Of a DNA stretch of 64,000 nucleotides, positions 18,691 through 27,744 are shown piece by piece. Below the pieces are notes generated by a model. The model made no database searches. It saw nothing but the letters and a program-made list of their open reading frames with translations, and was not told the DNA's origin. Every line of letters starts with the position of its first letter. The stretch's first letter is position 1. This stretch comes from Rothia nasimurium (GTDB lineage Bacteria > Actinomycetota > Actinomycetes > Actinomycetales > Micrococcaceae): the NCBI RefSeq assembly GCF_014217215.1, contig NZ_CP056080.1, positions 496,001 through 560,000 of the forward strand. The letters are read 5' to 3'. Made by a program: the position numbers and the translations under genes.

Positions 18691-18734
18691 AAGGTAAATA
18701 TAACCCAGACCTCTAGAAAAAATCACCTTGATTA

Positions 18735-19175
18735 CTATTTAACCTTTTCCCAGTTTTCGATGGGGCCGGGGACGACGGCGAAGAGGGGGTGGGTGATTTT
18801 AGTGGGTGACGTGGAAAAATGCTGGTCATACCACTGTGGGGAACGGGCTTTTACTTTTTCTGCCAAAAATGAGATTTCGTAGTCTAGCTGGCCGTCGGTA
18901 ACCGGTAGCGGTGACAACTCAGGTTGAGCAGGGAGCACCAGCAAACTGCGGTTGAAGTTATAGCCCCGTCTATCAGCCTCATCAGCCAGCCCGTGCAGGT
19001 AGGTGCAGATGTAGGCCAGGGGGTCACTAGAGGCTTTGAAACGGTCGAGCTGGGGGTGGTTGGTGTAGCCCTGGGTGAGCCCCTGGAGCACTTTCTGGGC
19101 AAGCAGGGTCTCACGCCAGCAGGCCACTAGCCCCTTGGCATCGAGCAGAGAGGGGTGCACAGACCAGATACGCAT
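18735..19175 (-). CDS. Pyrimidine-dimer DNA glycosylase / endonuclease V family protein
   Basis: 146 aa. MRIWSVHPSLLDAKGLVACW, WRETLLAQKVLQG and GYTNHPQLDRFKAS match the Pyr_excise family (PF03013), related to phage T4 endonuclease V, which repairs UV dimers. The Glu in WRE aligns with the T4 catalytic Glu23. T4 uses the amino group of Thr2; here the residue after Met is Arg, so the N-terminal nucleophile may differ. The ATG overlaps the stop of the upstream thiamine-binding gene (TAATG). It may act in DNA repair, but activity is not assured. Confidence 0.75.
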   Translation of the reverse strand: MRIWSVHPSLLDAKGLVACWRETLLAQKVLQGLTQGYTNHPQLDRFKASSDPLAYICTYLHGLADEADRRGYNFNRSLLVLPAQPELSPLPVTDGQLDYEISFLAEKVKARSPQWYDQHFSTSPTKITHPLFAVVPGPIENWEKVK

Positions 19176-19492
19176 TAGCCTTCAGCTCTGCGGGCGATGG
19201 CTTCTTCGAGGCGGTCGAGCTTGCCGGTGAGTTCGCCTGAATCGTGACCTGGGCGAATATCGGCTTTGAGCACGAGGGAGACCCTGTTGCCGTACTTTCC
19301 AACGGCTTCGGTGGCGGCTTTGATCACGGCCATGCACTCGTCCCAGTCACCTTCGATGGTGGTAAACATGGCGTCGGTGCGGTGGGGCAGGCCCGAATCG
19401 CGGACGATCTGGACGGCTTCTGCAACGGCGTCGTGCACGGACCCGGACGGGTCGCCGCCGCCGGTGGGGGCTACAGAGAATGCAAATAACAT
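19175..19492 (-). CDS. Thiamine-binding protein, MTH1187/YkoF-like family
   Basis: 105 aa. The fold-defining pieces MLFAFSVAPTG and VHDAVAEAVQIVRDSGLPHRTDAMFTTIEGDW match the MTH1187/UPF0045 family (PF01910), small ferredoxin-like proteins that bind thiamine or its precursors. It has no membrane segment and should be cytoplasmic. A TACGGT box 6 nt before the ATG points to a leaderless start. The stop is fused to the start of the endonuclease gene, so they form a two-gene operon with no obvious common function. Confidence 0.82.
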   Translation of the reverse strand: MLFAFSVAPTGGGDPSGSVHDAVAEAVQIVRDSGLPHRTDAMFTTIEGDWDECMAVIKAATEAVGKYGNRVSLVLKADIRPGHDSGELTGKLDRLEEAIARRAEG

Positions 19493-19529
19493 GTCTCTAC
19501 CGTACCGCTCATACGGTTAAATAGAGAGC

Positions 19530-21173
19530 GTGATAACTTCTGATTTTTCCCGTGTTCCCGGTGCCCCCGTCAGCGCCGATACTGCCGCCCTCACCCGCCT
19601 GCACGCTGCCCTGACCGAGCTCAACTACACCTACGACGGTATCGAGGAGCTGCTGGGGGCCCGCGCTTTTGAGGCCATGACCCGCGACCAGGTGGTGCCC
19701 GGCCTTTACCGGGTGAGCCAGATTCTGGGGCAGGAGGCCACATCAGAAACCTTTATCACCGCCCAGCGGAACCTGGCCCAGCTGGTGCGCTTCTTCCTCT
19801 TTGGCACCGCCCTGCCCGGTGGGGAGCTTGAGGACGCCCTGGGGGCAGGTAGCCTGGACCTGCTGCTGGATCTGGGGCTGGCGGAGCCCACCGAGGACGG
19901 CCTGGTACAGGCTGCCGTAGACCTGCGGCCGCACGCCGCCGACGATGGAACCGAACTCTTTGTGGCCAGCGATTTGGGCGCCCACCAGCGCCCCGGCGTC
20001 CTGCGTAAGGACCACGTGCTGGGTATCGGCCATGCCTCCCTTACCCTGGCCCAGCTCACCGAGCGAACCCCCGTAGACCGGGCCCTCGATCTGGGCGCCG
20101 GATGCGGCATCCAGGTCTTCCACCTGCTGGCCCACACCCGTCACGTGACCGCTACCGATATTTCTGAGCGCGCCCTGGCCTTTACCCGCTTCAACCTGCT
20201 GCTCAACGCGTCCGCCCTGAACCTTGATGCGGCCAACCTCGAAGAGCGCGTGAGCCTGCGCTTAGGTTCCCTGCTCGAACCGGTCGCCGGTGAAACCTTC
20301 GACCTGGTGGTCTCTAACCCGCCCTTTGTTATCACCCCGCGCAGCGACCACGAGAGCCCCGAAGACCAGTTCACGTACCGCGACGGCGGCATGGCAGGGG
20401 ACGGTATCGTCTCAACCCTGGTGCAGCAGCTACCCACCGTGCTTGCCCCCGGCGGGCGCGCCCAGATGTTGGGTAACTGGGAAATCCCCGTTGACGGGCA
20501 GGACGGCCCCGTCGACTGGGCAGACCGCCCCCGCGCCTGGGTGGGGGAGGAGACCGAAGCTTGGTTTATCCAGCGCGAGGTACTCGAACCAGAACAGTAC
20601 GCCGAAACCTGGCTGCGCGATGCCAGTGAAAACCGCGATCCCGCCCACTTTGAAGCCGCCTACACCGCCTACCTGCGCGACTTCGCCTCCCGTGGCGTTG
20701 GCTCCATCGGGTTTGGCATGATTTGGCTGCGTAAGCCGAACCCGGCGTCCGCAGGGGAACGCCTACACCGCTTCGAAGAAATCACCTACCCCATCCAGCA
20801 GCCCATCGCCCCATTCATCACCGAGGCGGTGGAGCACTTTGATCAGGTCACCGCCTTGAGCGATGTCGAGCTGCTAGAGAAGCACCTGGTCGTTGCCGGG
20901 GACGTGACCGAAGAACGCCACGCTACCCCCGGCTCCGAGCACCCCTCCGTGATTCTGCTGCGTGCAGGTGCCGGGCTGCGCCGCACCATCCTAGAGACCA
21001 CAGAGACCTCCGGCTTTGTCTCTGCCTGCGACGGGGAGCTGACCGCTGGCCAAATCGTCGGTGCCCTAGCTGCCCTGTTGGGCTGGGAGACCGAAGAACC
21101 CAGACAAGTATTAATCAGTAACATGCGTGAACTGCTCGAAAAGGGCTTTTTGCGGATTGACCAGGGAGACTAG
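19530..21173 (+). CDS. Class I SAM-dependent methyltransferase with N- and C-terminal extra domains
   Basis: 547 aa, GTG start with a TTAAAT box 7 nt upstream. The central domain has motif I (LDLGAGCGIQVFHLLA, about residue 190) and the amide-methyltransferase motif VVSNPPFVITPR, as in HemK/RsmC-like enzymes that methylate N atoms of Gln or of bases. The N-terminal 170 residues (DUF7059-like) and the C-terminal 180 are specific to actinobacteria. The target may be a ribosomal component or RNA; this is inferred. The PNPOx-like gene follows 9 nt after the stop with its own -10 box. Confidence 0.82.
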   Translation: MITSDFSRVPGAPVSADTAALTRLHAALTELNYTYDGIEELLGARAFEAMTRDQVVPGLYRVSQILGQEATSETFITAQRNLAQLVRFFLFGTALPGGELEDALGAGSLDLLLDLGLAEPTEDGLVQAAVDLRPHAADDGTELFVASDLGAHQRPGVLRKDHVLGIGHASLTLAQLTERTPVDRALDLGAGCGIQVFHLLAHTRHVTATDISERALAFTRFNLLLNASALNLDAANLEERVSLRLGSLLEPVAGETFDLVVSNPPFVITPRSDHESPEDQFTYRDGGMAGDGIVSTLVQQLPTVLAPGGRAQMLGNWEIPVDGQDGPVDWADRPRAWVGEETEAWFIQREVLEPEQYAETWLRDASENRDPAHFEAAYTAYLRDFASRGVGSIGFGMIWLRKPNPASAGERLHRFEEITYPIQQPIAPFITEAVEHFDQVTALSDVELLEKHLVVAGDVTEERHATPGSEHPSVILLRAGAGLRRTILETTETSGFVSACDGELTAGQIVGALAALLGWETEEPRQVLISNMRELLEKGFLRIDQGD

Positions 21174-21176
21174 ACT
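21171..21176 (+). promoter_or_regulatory. -10 element for a leaderless transcript at 21183
   Basis: TAGACT, overlapping the stop codon of the methyltransferase gene, lies 6 nt before the ATG at 21183. Confidence 0.45.
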
Positions 21177-21182
21177 GGGGTC

Positions 21183-21602
21183 ATGGTAGAGAATCCTATT
21201 AAAACCCTGTCTGAAGACCGCTGCTGGGAGCTGCTAGCTGCCCACGAGTTCGGCCGCCTGGCCCTGGCTGTTGGCGGGGAGGTAGATATCTACCCCGTCA
21301 ATTTCGTGGTGCACGAGAAGAAAATCTACTTCCGCACCGCATCCGGCCAGAAGCTCTCAGAAGTCGTGATTAGTCGCAAGGCCGCCTTCGAAATTGATGA
21401 GGTCATCGACGGTACAGCCCGCTCCGTTGTCGTGCACGGCAACGCCCACTGGCTCACCAGCGAAACCGACCTTGACGCGGTCGAAGCCCTGGGCCTGCGC
21501 ACCTACTCACCGACCTACAAGACCAACTGGGTTGAGGTAGAGCCGGTAAGTGTCAGCGGGCGCGAGTTCGAAATCGGGGCAGAACCTGCCGACGAGCTTT
21601 AA
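21183..21602 (+). CDS. Pyridoxamine 5'-phosphate oxidase-family protein (second copy)
   Basis: 139 aa. LLAAHEFGRLALAVGGEVDIYPVNF and IYFRTASGQKLSEVVISRKAAFEID show the compact split-barrel flavin-binding fold, and the tail includes KTNWVEVEPVSVSGREFEI. It is a paralogue of the protein at 16524 and of the same length class. The role is unknown; such proteins often bind FMN, F420 or haem. It is followed by a perfect 24-bp palindrome (21612-21635) that may end transcription. Confidence 0.8.
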   Translation: MVENPIKTLSEDRCWELLAAHEFGRLALAVGGEVDIYPVNFVVHEKKIYFRTASGQKLSEVVISRKAAFEIDEVIDGTARSVVVHGNAHWLTSETDLDAVEALGLRTYSPTYKTNWVEVEPVSVSGREFEIGAEPADEL

Positions 21603-21611
21603 GGGGCTAAG

Positions 21612-21635
21612 GGGGCCAGCACCGGTGCTGGCCCC
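21612..21635. terminator. 24-bp perfect palindrome between PNPOx gene and topA
   Basis: Two 12-base arms with no loop, GC-rich (GGGGCCAGCACC and its complement), just after the stop at 21602. There is no T-run, so it may be a terminator or a protein-binding site. Confidence 0.5.
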
Positions 21636-21739
21636 GCACACCCGCGCTCTAAGGTCACATCGGTCTAAGTAGACACGAAGCCCCGTAAGTCGGCTATTGT
21701 TGTGCATACACGCGAAAAACCGACCCCAAGGAGCCCTCA

Positions 21740-24565
21740 GTGCCCACTAAGGCAACCACCGAGCACGGCAAGTCACTGCTGATCGTGGAATCCCCCTCGA
21801 AGGTGAAAACCATCAGCGGGTACCTGGGCGATGCCTTCATCGTTGAATCCTCCATGGGGCATATTCGCGACCTTCCCCAGCCCTCCGAGCTGCCCGACGA
21901 GCTCAAAAAGAGCCCCGTCGGCAAGTTTGCGGTCAACGTAGAAGAAGGCTTCGAGCCCTACTACGTGGTCAACCCCGATAAGAAAAAGAAGGTCACCGAG
22001 CTCAAGCGCCTGCTCAAAGAGTCCGATGCCCTCTATCTGGCAACCGATGGTGACCGCGAAGGTGAAGCCATTGCCTGGCACCTGCTGCAGGTGCTCAAGC
22101 CCAAGGTGCCTGTCTACCGTCTGACCTTCCCCGAAATCACCAAAGAAGCGATCCAGCGTGGCTTCAATGAACTGCGCGACATCGATAACAACCTGGTGGA
22201 CGCCCAGGAAACCCGCCGTGTGCTCGACCGTATTTACGGTTACGAGCTCTCACCGGTCCTCTGGCGCAAGGTCTCCCGCGGCCTTTCAGCCGGGCGCGTG
22301 CAGTCTGTGGCAACCCGCCTGGTCGTAGAGCGCGAGCGCGAACGCATGGCCTTCCGCTCAGCAACCTACTGGGACCTCACTGGTACCTTCACCACCTCTG
22401 CCTCCGAATCCTTCACCGCCAAGCTTTCTGCCGTTGACGGTGCCCGCGTGGCCACCGGCAAGGACTTCGCCGACGACGGAACCCTCAAGACCAGCGCCCG
22501 CGGCAAGGTCGCCCACCTGGACGAAGCCGCCGCCAGCTCCCTGGCGAGCGCGCTGGCGTCCGCCGCGTTCGGCGTCCGCTCGGTCGAAACTAAGCCCTAC
22601 ACCCGCCGCCCCGCTGCCCCCTTCACCACCTCAACCCTGCAGCAGGAGGCCGCCCGTAAGCTCCGCTTCTCATCCCGTTCCACCATGCAGGTGGCCCAGC
22701 GCCTCTACGAGAACGGTTACATCACCTACATGCGAACCGACTCGGTTGCCCTGTCTGACCAGGCGACCCAGGCTGCCCGAAAGCAGGCAGCTGAACTGTA
22801 CGGCGCTGACTTCGTACCCGCCTCCCCGCGCGTCTACACCTCCAAGTCCAAGAATGCCCAGGAAGCCCACGAAGCGATCCGCCCTGCGGGGGATTCCTTC
22901 CGCACCCCCGCCGAGGTCAAGAATGCGCTGAGCATCGATGAATTCCGCCTCTACGAGCTGATTTGGAAGCGCACCGTCGCCTCCCAGATGGCTGACGCCA
23001 AGGGCTCCACCGCCTCCGTCCGCCTGGGGGCAACCGCCGCCGACGGCCGGGATGCCGAGTTCGCAGCGTCCGGCACCGTCATTACCTTCCGCGGCTTCCT
23101 CGCCGCCTACGAAGAAGGCAAGGACGCCCTGCGCGGCGAAGAGGGCAAGGGCGAGGCCAAGGACGGTAAGGACGACAAGCGCCTACCCAACCTGGCAGAA
23201 GGCGACTCCCTGCGCGGTAGCGATATCGAAGCTGCCCGCCACGAAACCTCACCCCCGCCCCGCTACACCGAGGCATCCCTGGTCAAGGCTATGGACGAGC
23301 TCGGCATTGGCCGCCCCTCAACCTATGCAGCCGTCATCTCGACCATCATGGACCGCGGCTACGTCAATAACCGCTCCGGCTCCCTGGTGCCCTCCTGGAC
23401 CGCTTTCTCGGTCGTCCGCCTGCTCGAAGAGCACTTCGCCAAGTACGTGGACTACGAGTTCACCGCCGAAATGGAAGAAGATCTCGACCGCATTGCCCGC
23501 GGTGAAGAGGCCCGCCCCGAGTGGCTGTCTAACTTCTACTTCGGTGGGGGAGACAAGCGCGGTCTCAAGCCCATCGTTGACAATCTGGGCGACATCGACG
23601 CCCGCGCAATCAACTCTGTAGAGGTCGCCCCCGGGGTCAACCTGCGTGTGGGCAAGTTCGGCCCCTACCTTGAGACCGGCGGCGAGATCGACACCGAAAC
23701 CGGCGAAATCAAGGACCCCATCCGCGCCAATGTACCGGATGATCTGGCACCCGATGAGCTGACCGAAGAAAAGGTCGCTGAACTGCTGGAAGCCGGTAAG
23801 AACGACGGCCGTGAACTCGGCGTTGACCCGGCTACCGGCCGCACCATTGTGGTCCGTGACGGACGTTTTGGTCCCTACGTCACCGAGGTTATCCCCGAGA
23901 TGACCGAGGAAGAAATCGCCGCCTGGATGGATGCCCAGCCCACCGAGTACTACAAGAACGGCAAGCCCAAGCCCAAGAAGAAGCCCAAGGCTGAAAAGCC
24001 CCGCACCGGCTCCCTCTTCAAGTCCATGGAGCTGGCAACCGTTACCCTGGATGACGCCCTCAAGATTATGGCCCTGCCCCGCGTTGTCGGTACCGATGCT
24101 GAGGGCACCGAAATTACCGCCCAGAACGGTCGTTTCGGCCCCTATCTGAAGAAGGGCACCGACTCCCGCTCTCTGGAGACCGAGGAACAGATTTTCTCTA
24201 TCACCCTGGAGCAGGCCCTGGAGATTTACTCCCAGCCCAAGCAGCGCGGACGCGGTGCCGCCAAGCCCCCGCTGGCTGAGCTCGGCGTAGACCCGGTCTC
24301 TGAAAAGAAAATCGTGGTGAAGGACGGCCGCTTCGGCCCCTACATCACCGACGGCATCACCAATATTACGGTGCCCCGCAGCGAAACGATCGAGTCCCTG
24401 ACCCACACCCGCGCGGTTGAGCTGCTCGCTGAGAAACGAGCTAAGGGCCCGGTTAAGCGCAAGACCGCCGCCAAGAAGCCGGCGGCCAAGAAAACCACGG
24501 CTAAAAAAACCACAGCCAAGAAGACTGCGACCAAGAAGAGCACCGCTCAGAAAGCGGGCGAGTAG
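21740..24565 (+). CDS. topA: DNA topoisomerase I
   Basis: 941 aa, GTG start. It relaxes negative supercoils through a 5'-phosphotyrosine. The N-terminal TOPRIM domain (about 12-130) includes IVESPSKVKTI and TDGDREGEAIAWHL. The active-site Tyr is in ITYMRTDSVALS. C-terminal repeated modules with RFGPYV/RFGPYL/RFGPYI motifs replace zinc fingers, as in mycobacterial TopA. The last 45 residues are a Lys/Ala/Thr-rich tail (KKTTAKK repeats) that helps DNA relaxation in actinobacterial enzymes. Topoisomerase I is normally essential. Confidence 0.97.
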   Translation: MPTKATTEHGKSLLIVESPSKVKTISGYLGDAFIVESSMGHIRDLPQPSELPDELKKSPVGKFAVNVEEGFEPYYVVNPDKKKKVTELKRLLKESDALYLATDGDREGEAIAWHLLQVLKPKVPVYRLTFPEITKEAIQRGFNELRDIDNNLVDAQETRRVLDRIYGYELSPVLWRKVSRGLSAGRVQSVATRLVVERERERMAFRSATYWDLTGTFTTSASESFTAKLSAVDGARVATGKDFADDGTLKTSARGKVAHLDEAAASSLASALASAAFGVRSVETKPYTRRPAAPFTTSTLQQEAARKLRFSSRSTMQVAQRLYENGYITYMRTDSVALSDQATQAARKQAAELYGADFVPASPRVYTSKSKNAQEAHEAIRPAGDSFRTPAEVKNALSIDEFRLYELIWKRTVASQMADAKGSTASVRLGATAADGRDAEFAASGTVITFRGFLAAYEEGKDALRGEEGKGEAKDGKDDKRLPNLAEGDSLRGSDIEAARHETSPPPRYTEASLVKAMDELGIGRPSTYAAVISTIMDRGYVNNRSGSLVPSWTAFSVVRLLEEHFAKYVDYEFTAEMEEDLDRIARGEEARPEWLSNFYFGGGDKRGLKPIVDNLGDIDARAINSVEVAPGVNLRVGKFGPYLETGGEIDTETGEIKDPIRANVPDDLAPDELTEEKVAELLEAGKNDGRELGVDPATGRTIVVRDGRFGPYVTEVIPEMTEEEIAAWMDAQPTEYYKNGKPKPKKKPKAEKPRTGSLFKSMELATVTLDDALKIMALPRVVGTDAEGTEITAQNGRFGPYLKKGTDSRSLETEEQIFSITLEQALEIYSQPKQRGRGAAKPPLAELGVDPVSEKKIVVKDGRFGPYITDGITNITVPRSETIESLTHTRAVELLAEKRAKGPVKRKTAAKKPAAKKTTAKKTTAKKTATKKSTAQKAGE

Positions 24566-24639
24566 TCGGTTATCGCATGGGTCCCATCCTTGTACACTGG
24601 TAGGCAGGAAAACTTTTTGTCACCACTCAAGGGGGACCC

Positions 24640-25626
24640 ATGCGTCTAGGCGTGCTCGATATTGGCTCAAATACCGGCCACCTGATTCTGATTGAGGGGC
24701 AGCTAGGGTCCCGCCCCGAAGCCTACACCGCAGCCCACAAGGAGCCCCTACAGCTCGTCCGCTACATCGACGCGGACGGTAACATCACCGACGAGGGCCG
24801 CGACCGCCTCACCGCCTTCGTCAAGTCCGCAGTACTCTACGCGATTGAGCATGGGGCAGAAGACCTGCTGGCCTTTGCCACCAGCGCCATTCGCGAATCC
24901 AAGAACGGCCCCGAGGTGCTGCAGCACGTGCAGAACCAGACCGGCGTCAACCTCACCGAAATCACCGGTGACCAGGAAGCCGCCATTACCTACCACGCCG
25001 TGCGCCACTGGCAGGGCTGGGGCGCCGGCCGCATTCTCAACTTCGATATCGGCGGCGGCTCCTTCGAGTTCTCCACCGGCATGGACGCCTACCCCGACGA
25101 CGCAATCTCCGTGCCGCTGGGTGCCACCCGCCTGACCGGCGACTGGTTCAGCGCCCCCGTGCCGTCCCCCAAGGAAATCAAAAAACTCCGCAAGTACGTG
25201 CGCGAAACCCTAGAACCCGTTGCCGAGACCCTGCTGGCCTACGGGCAGCCCCACATGGTCGTGGGCACCTCCAAAACCTTCCGCTCCCTCGCCCGTATCT
25301 GCGGGGCAGCCCCCTACTCGGCAGGCCCTTTCGTCAAGCGCGAAATGTTACTCGAAGACCTCAAACTCTGGACCCGCCGCCTGGAAGCTATGCCCCCCGA
25401 AGAACGGGCCGGCCTGCCCGGAGTCTCAGACGTCCGTGCCGAACAGATGCTAGCCGGGGCTATCGCGGCAGAAACCGCCATGGCCGTCTTCGGCGTAGAC
25501 CGCATGCGTGTTTCCCCCTGGGCCCTGCGCGAGGGCCTGGTACTACGACGCATGAACTACCTCTCCCAGCAGGGGCCCGAAGCCATGATCGCCCCCCGCT
25601 CCCTCGCCGAATTCGTGCAGGACTAG
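24640..25626 (+). CDS. Ppx/GppA exopolyphosphatase-family phosphatase
   Basis: 328 aa, ATG behind GGGGGACCC. The N-terminal GVLDIGSNTGHLILIEG and the second ATPase-fold motif FDIGGGSFEFSTG are the phosphate-binding loops of Ppx/GppA proteins; they lie at the start and about residue 140. The protein lacks the long C-terminal domain of E. coli Ppx. It resembles the short actinobacterial Ppx1/Rv0496 type and probably hydrolyses polyphosphate or pppGpp; which one is uncertain. Downstream genes follow with 2 nt and then overlapping starts, forming an operon with proC. Confidence 0.88.
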   Translation: MRLGVLDIGSNTGHLILIEGQLGSRPEAYTAAHKEPLQLVRYIDADGNITDEGRDRLTAFVKSAVLYAIEHGAEDLLAFATSAIRESKNGPEVLQHVQNQTGVNLTEITGDQEAAITYHAVRHWQGWGAGRILNFDIGGGSFEFSTGMDAYPDDAISVPLGATRLTGDWFSAPVPSPKEIKKLRKYVRETLEPVAETLLAYGQPHMVVGTSKTFRSLARICGAAPYSAGPFVKREMLLEDLKLWTRRLEAMPPEERAGLPGVSDVRAEQMLAGAIAAETAMAVFGVDRMRVSPWALREGLVLRRMNYLSQQGPEAMIAPRSLAEFVQD

Positions 25627-25628
25627 CC

Positions 25629-26453
25629 ATGAGCACCGACGCACCCAAGAGCACGTCCACCCGCAAACCCGTACCGGTGGCGCTTTCTACTTCCTGCCTC
25701 TTCCCGCTCGGCGTACCCGAAACCTTCTCAACCGCCGTAGACCTGGGCTACGACAGCGTGGAAGTCATGATCACCCACTCAGCTCTCTCCCAAGAGCCCC
25801 ACGACCTGCTCGACCTGATCCAGAAATACCAGATTCCCATCTCCGCCATTCACGCCCCCACCCTGCTCCTAACCCAGCAGGTCTGGGGCCGGGCCTGGAA
25901 CAAGATGCAGATGGCCGCCAAAATGACTAAGGCCGTAGGGGCGGACGTCATCGTCGCCCACCCACCCTTCCGCTGGCAGAAGCTCTACGCCAAGAACTTC
26001 GTTGCGGGCGTGCGCGAAATATCAGAACTCGAAAACGTCAAAATCGCCGTCGAAAACATGTACCCCTGGTCCATCAAAGGCCACGCGGTAGAGATGTACG
26101 CCCCCCACTGGGACCCCTCCCGCTTCGACTACGACTGGATGACCTGGGACTTCTCCCACGCAGCCGCAGCCGGGGACGACTCCCTCGAAGCCGTCAAACG
26201 CATCGGCTCTCGTCTGGGGCACGTGCACCTCACCGACGGATCCGGTGATAAGGTCATGGACGAACACCTAGTACCCGGCCACGGCACCCAGCCCGTCGCC
26301 GAGACCCTGCAGTACATCGCAGCCAGCGATTTTGACGGCGTTGTGTGCGCTGAAGTATCAACCCGCAAGGCCAAGGGAGCAGGGGCCCGCGACGACATGC
26401 TCTACGAGACCCTGCAGTTCGCCCGCACTCACCTAGCTAGGAGAACATCGTGA
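25629..26453 (+). CDS. Sugar phosphate isomerase/epimerase-like TIM-barrel protein
   Basis: 274 aa, ATG 2 nt after the ppx stop. Short repeats such as DLGYDSVEVMI, ISAIHAPTLL and DWMTWDFSHAA, with the metal-type His/Glu/Asp pattern (AVENMYPW, RLGHVHLTDGSGD), fit the xylose-isomerase-like AP endonuclease 2 superfamily. M. tuberculosis has a homologue between ppx and proC (Rv0498). The substrate is unknown. The stop overlaps the proC start (GTGA), so translation is coupled. Confidence 0.82.
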   Translation: MSTDAPKSTSTRKPVPVALSTSCLFPLGVPETFSTAVDLGYDSVEVMITHSALSQEPHDLLDLIQKYQIPISAIHAPTLLLTQQVWGRAWNKMQMAAKMTKAVGADVIVAHPPFRWQKLYAKNFVAGVREISELENVKIAVENMYPWSIKGHAVEMYAPHWDPSRFDYDWMTWDFSHAAAAGDDSLEAVKRIGSRLGHVHLTDGSGDKVMDEHLVPGHGTQPVAETLQYIAASDFDGVVCAEVSTRKAKGAGARDDMLYETLQFARTHLARRTS

Positions 26454-27298
26454 CTACTGTTGCTTTTATTGGAACCGGCTCCATGAACGGAGCGATCGCC
26501 TCGGGCCTGCTTGCTGCGAGTACCGACCCTACCTCTGTGCGCGCGACCGTTGGCTCTCACGCCAGCATCTCTACCCTGCGTGAGAAGCTGGGGGAGGGGG
26601 CTCAGGGCGTAACCATCCTTGCCGGTGAGGACGATACGCAGGCTAACCTCAAAGCCGCTGAAGGGGCTGACGTGGTACTGCTGGGCGTCAAGCCCTACGC
26701 GATCCTTGATCTTGCCCGCGAAATTTCACCGGCTCTGGGCGAGAATACTGTAGTGGTGTCGGTTGCTGCCGGTATCACCCTGGAAGCCTTACAGCGGGCT
26801 CTGCCCGAGGGGCAGCCTGCAATCCGCTGCATGCCTAATACTCCTTCGCGGGTGGGCAAGGGTGTACTGGCTATCTCTGTGGGACAGACCGTGACCGAGG
26901 AGTTGAAGGACGCTGCTGCTTCGGTTCTGGGGGCAGCAGGCCGGGTGATTGAGGTTGAGGAAGAGCAGATGGGGGCGGTGACCGCCGTATCTGGTTCGGG
27001 CCCTGCCTACGCCTTCTTGCTGGCAGAAACCATGGCCGATGCTGGAGTCAAGCTGGGCCTGGACGAAAAAACTGCTACCGAGCTAGCAGCTGCTACGGTA
27101 GCCGGTGCGGGCTACCTGCTGGATGCTGACCCAAACCCCCAGGATCTCCGTAAGGCGGTTACCAGCCCCAAGGGAACCACAGATAAGGCGATTACCGCCT
27201 ATATCGATGGTGGTCTTTTCGAGCTGACCGAGACTGCTATGCGGGCCTGTGTCGCTCGGAATGACGAGATGACCGAGGAGTTCAGCTCCGAAAAATAG
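26450..27298 (+). CDS. proC: Pyrroline-5-carboxylate reductase
   Basis: 282 aa with a GTG start behind AGGAG. It performs the last step of proline synthesis, NAD(P)H-dependent reduction of pyrroline-5-carboxylate. The nucleotide-binding loop is FIGTGSMNGAIASGLL. The C-terminal dimer-forming domain carries the signature VSGSGPAYAFLLAETMADA and SPKGTTDKAITAY. Length is standard (about 270-280). It ends the ppx-isomerase-proC operon, and two hairpin terminators follow. Confidence 0.96.
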   Translation: MTTVAFIGTGSMNGAIASGLLAASTDPTSVRATVGSHASISTLREKLGEGAQGVTILAGEDDTQANLKAAEGADVVLLGVKPYAILDLAREISPALGENTVVVSVAAGITLEALQRALPEGQPAIRCMPNTPSRVGKGVLAISVGQTVTEELKDAAASVLGAAGRVIEVEEEQMGAVTAVSGSGPAYAFLLAETMADAGVKLGLDEKTATELAAATVAGAGYLLDADPNPQDLRKAVTSPKGTTDKAITAYIDGGLFELTETAMRACVARNDEMTEEFSSEK

Positions 27299-27329
27299 TA
27301 TAGAGATAGCCTAAGCAAAAAGGCCCTGT

Positions 27330-27390
27330 GACAGCAGGCTGTGCTACCAAAACTCCTTGTGGAGCGAGGTAGGGCAGCCTGCTGTCTTTT
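27330..27390 (+). terminator. Long hairpin terminator after proC
   Basis: Arms 27330-27348 and 27368-27386 pair over 19 bp with two mismatches, with a smaller CTCC/GGAG hairpin inside, followed by TTTT. The 57-nt structure is large for a simple terminator. Confidence 0.7.
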
Positions 27391-27416
27391 GTCTGTGAAA
27401 GTAGTCTAGATACACT

Positions 27417-27450
27417 AAAGGCCAGTCCGTAGGGAATCGGACTGGCCTTT
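27417..27450 (+). terminator. Second terminator downstream of proC
   Basis: 13-bp perfect stem AAAGGCCAGTCCG (27417-27429) with CGGACTGGCCTTT (27438-27450), then AGCTTTCTCTTT. Confidence 0.8.
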
Positions 27451-27744
27451 AGCTTTCTCTTTCGCCGGTAGGGATCCGGTTTCAAGAGAATGCTCGCCAC
27501 CTGAAGCAGATGGGATTAGGGGGAACCATCTGAGGAATCTTCAGGTCTTGAGCTACTTGAACGGGTTCGCGGACCGTTCAGTAATCACTCGCACCTTTAG
27601 AGGTAGTTATAACTATATGCCAATTTTTGAGTTTATGCACCCTGAAATCTGAAAAAGCCGAATTATTTCGGAAGACACCTGGGTGTTTTCTATGCTCAGG
27701 TCGGTATAGGGTATAGTCAAGCGTTTCTTGTAGGTATAAACCTG
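27451..27744. other. Intergenic region between convergent proC and trkA
   Basis: About 290 bp, AT-richer than its surroundings after 27600. No reading frame with a plausible start, no RNA gene, and no strong inverted repeat was seen. Confidence 0.5.
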
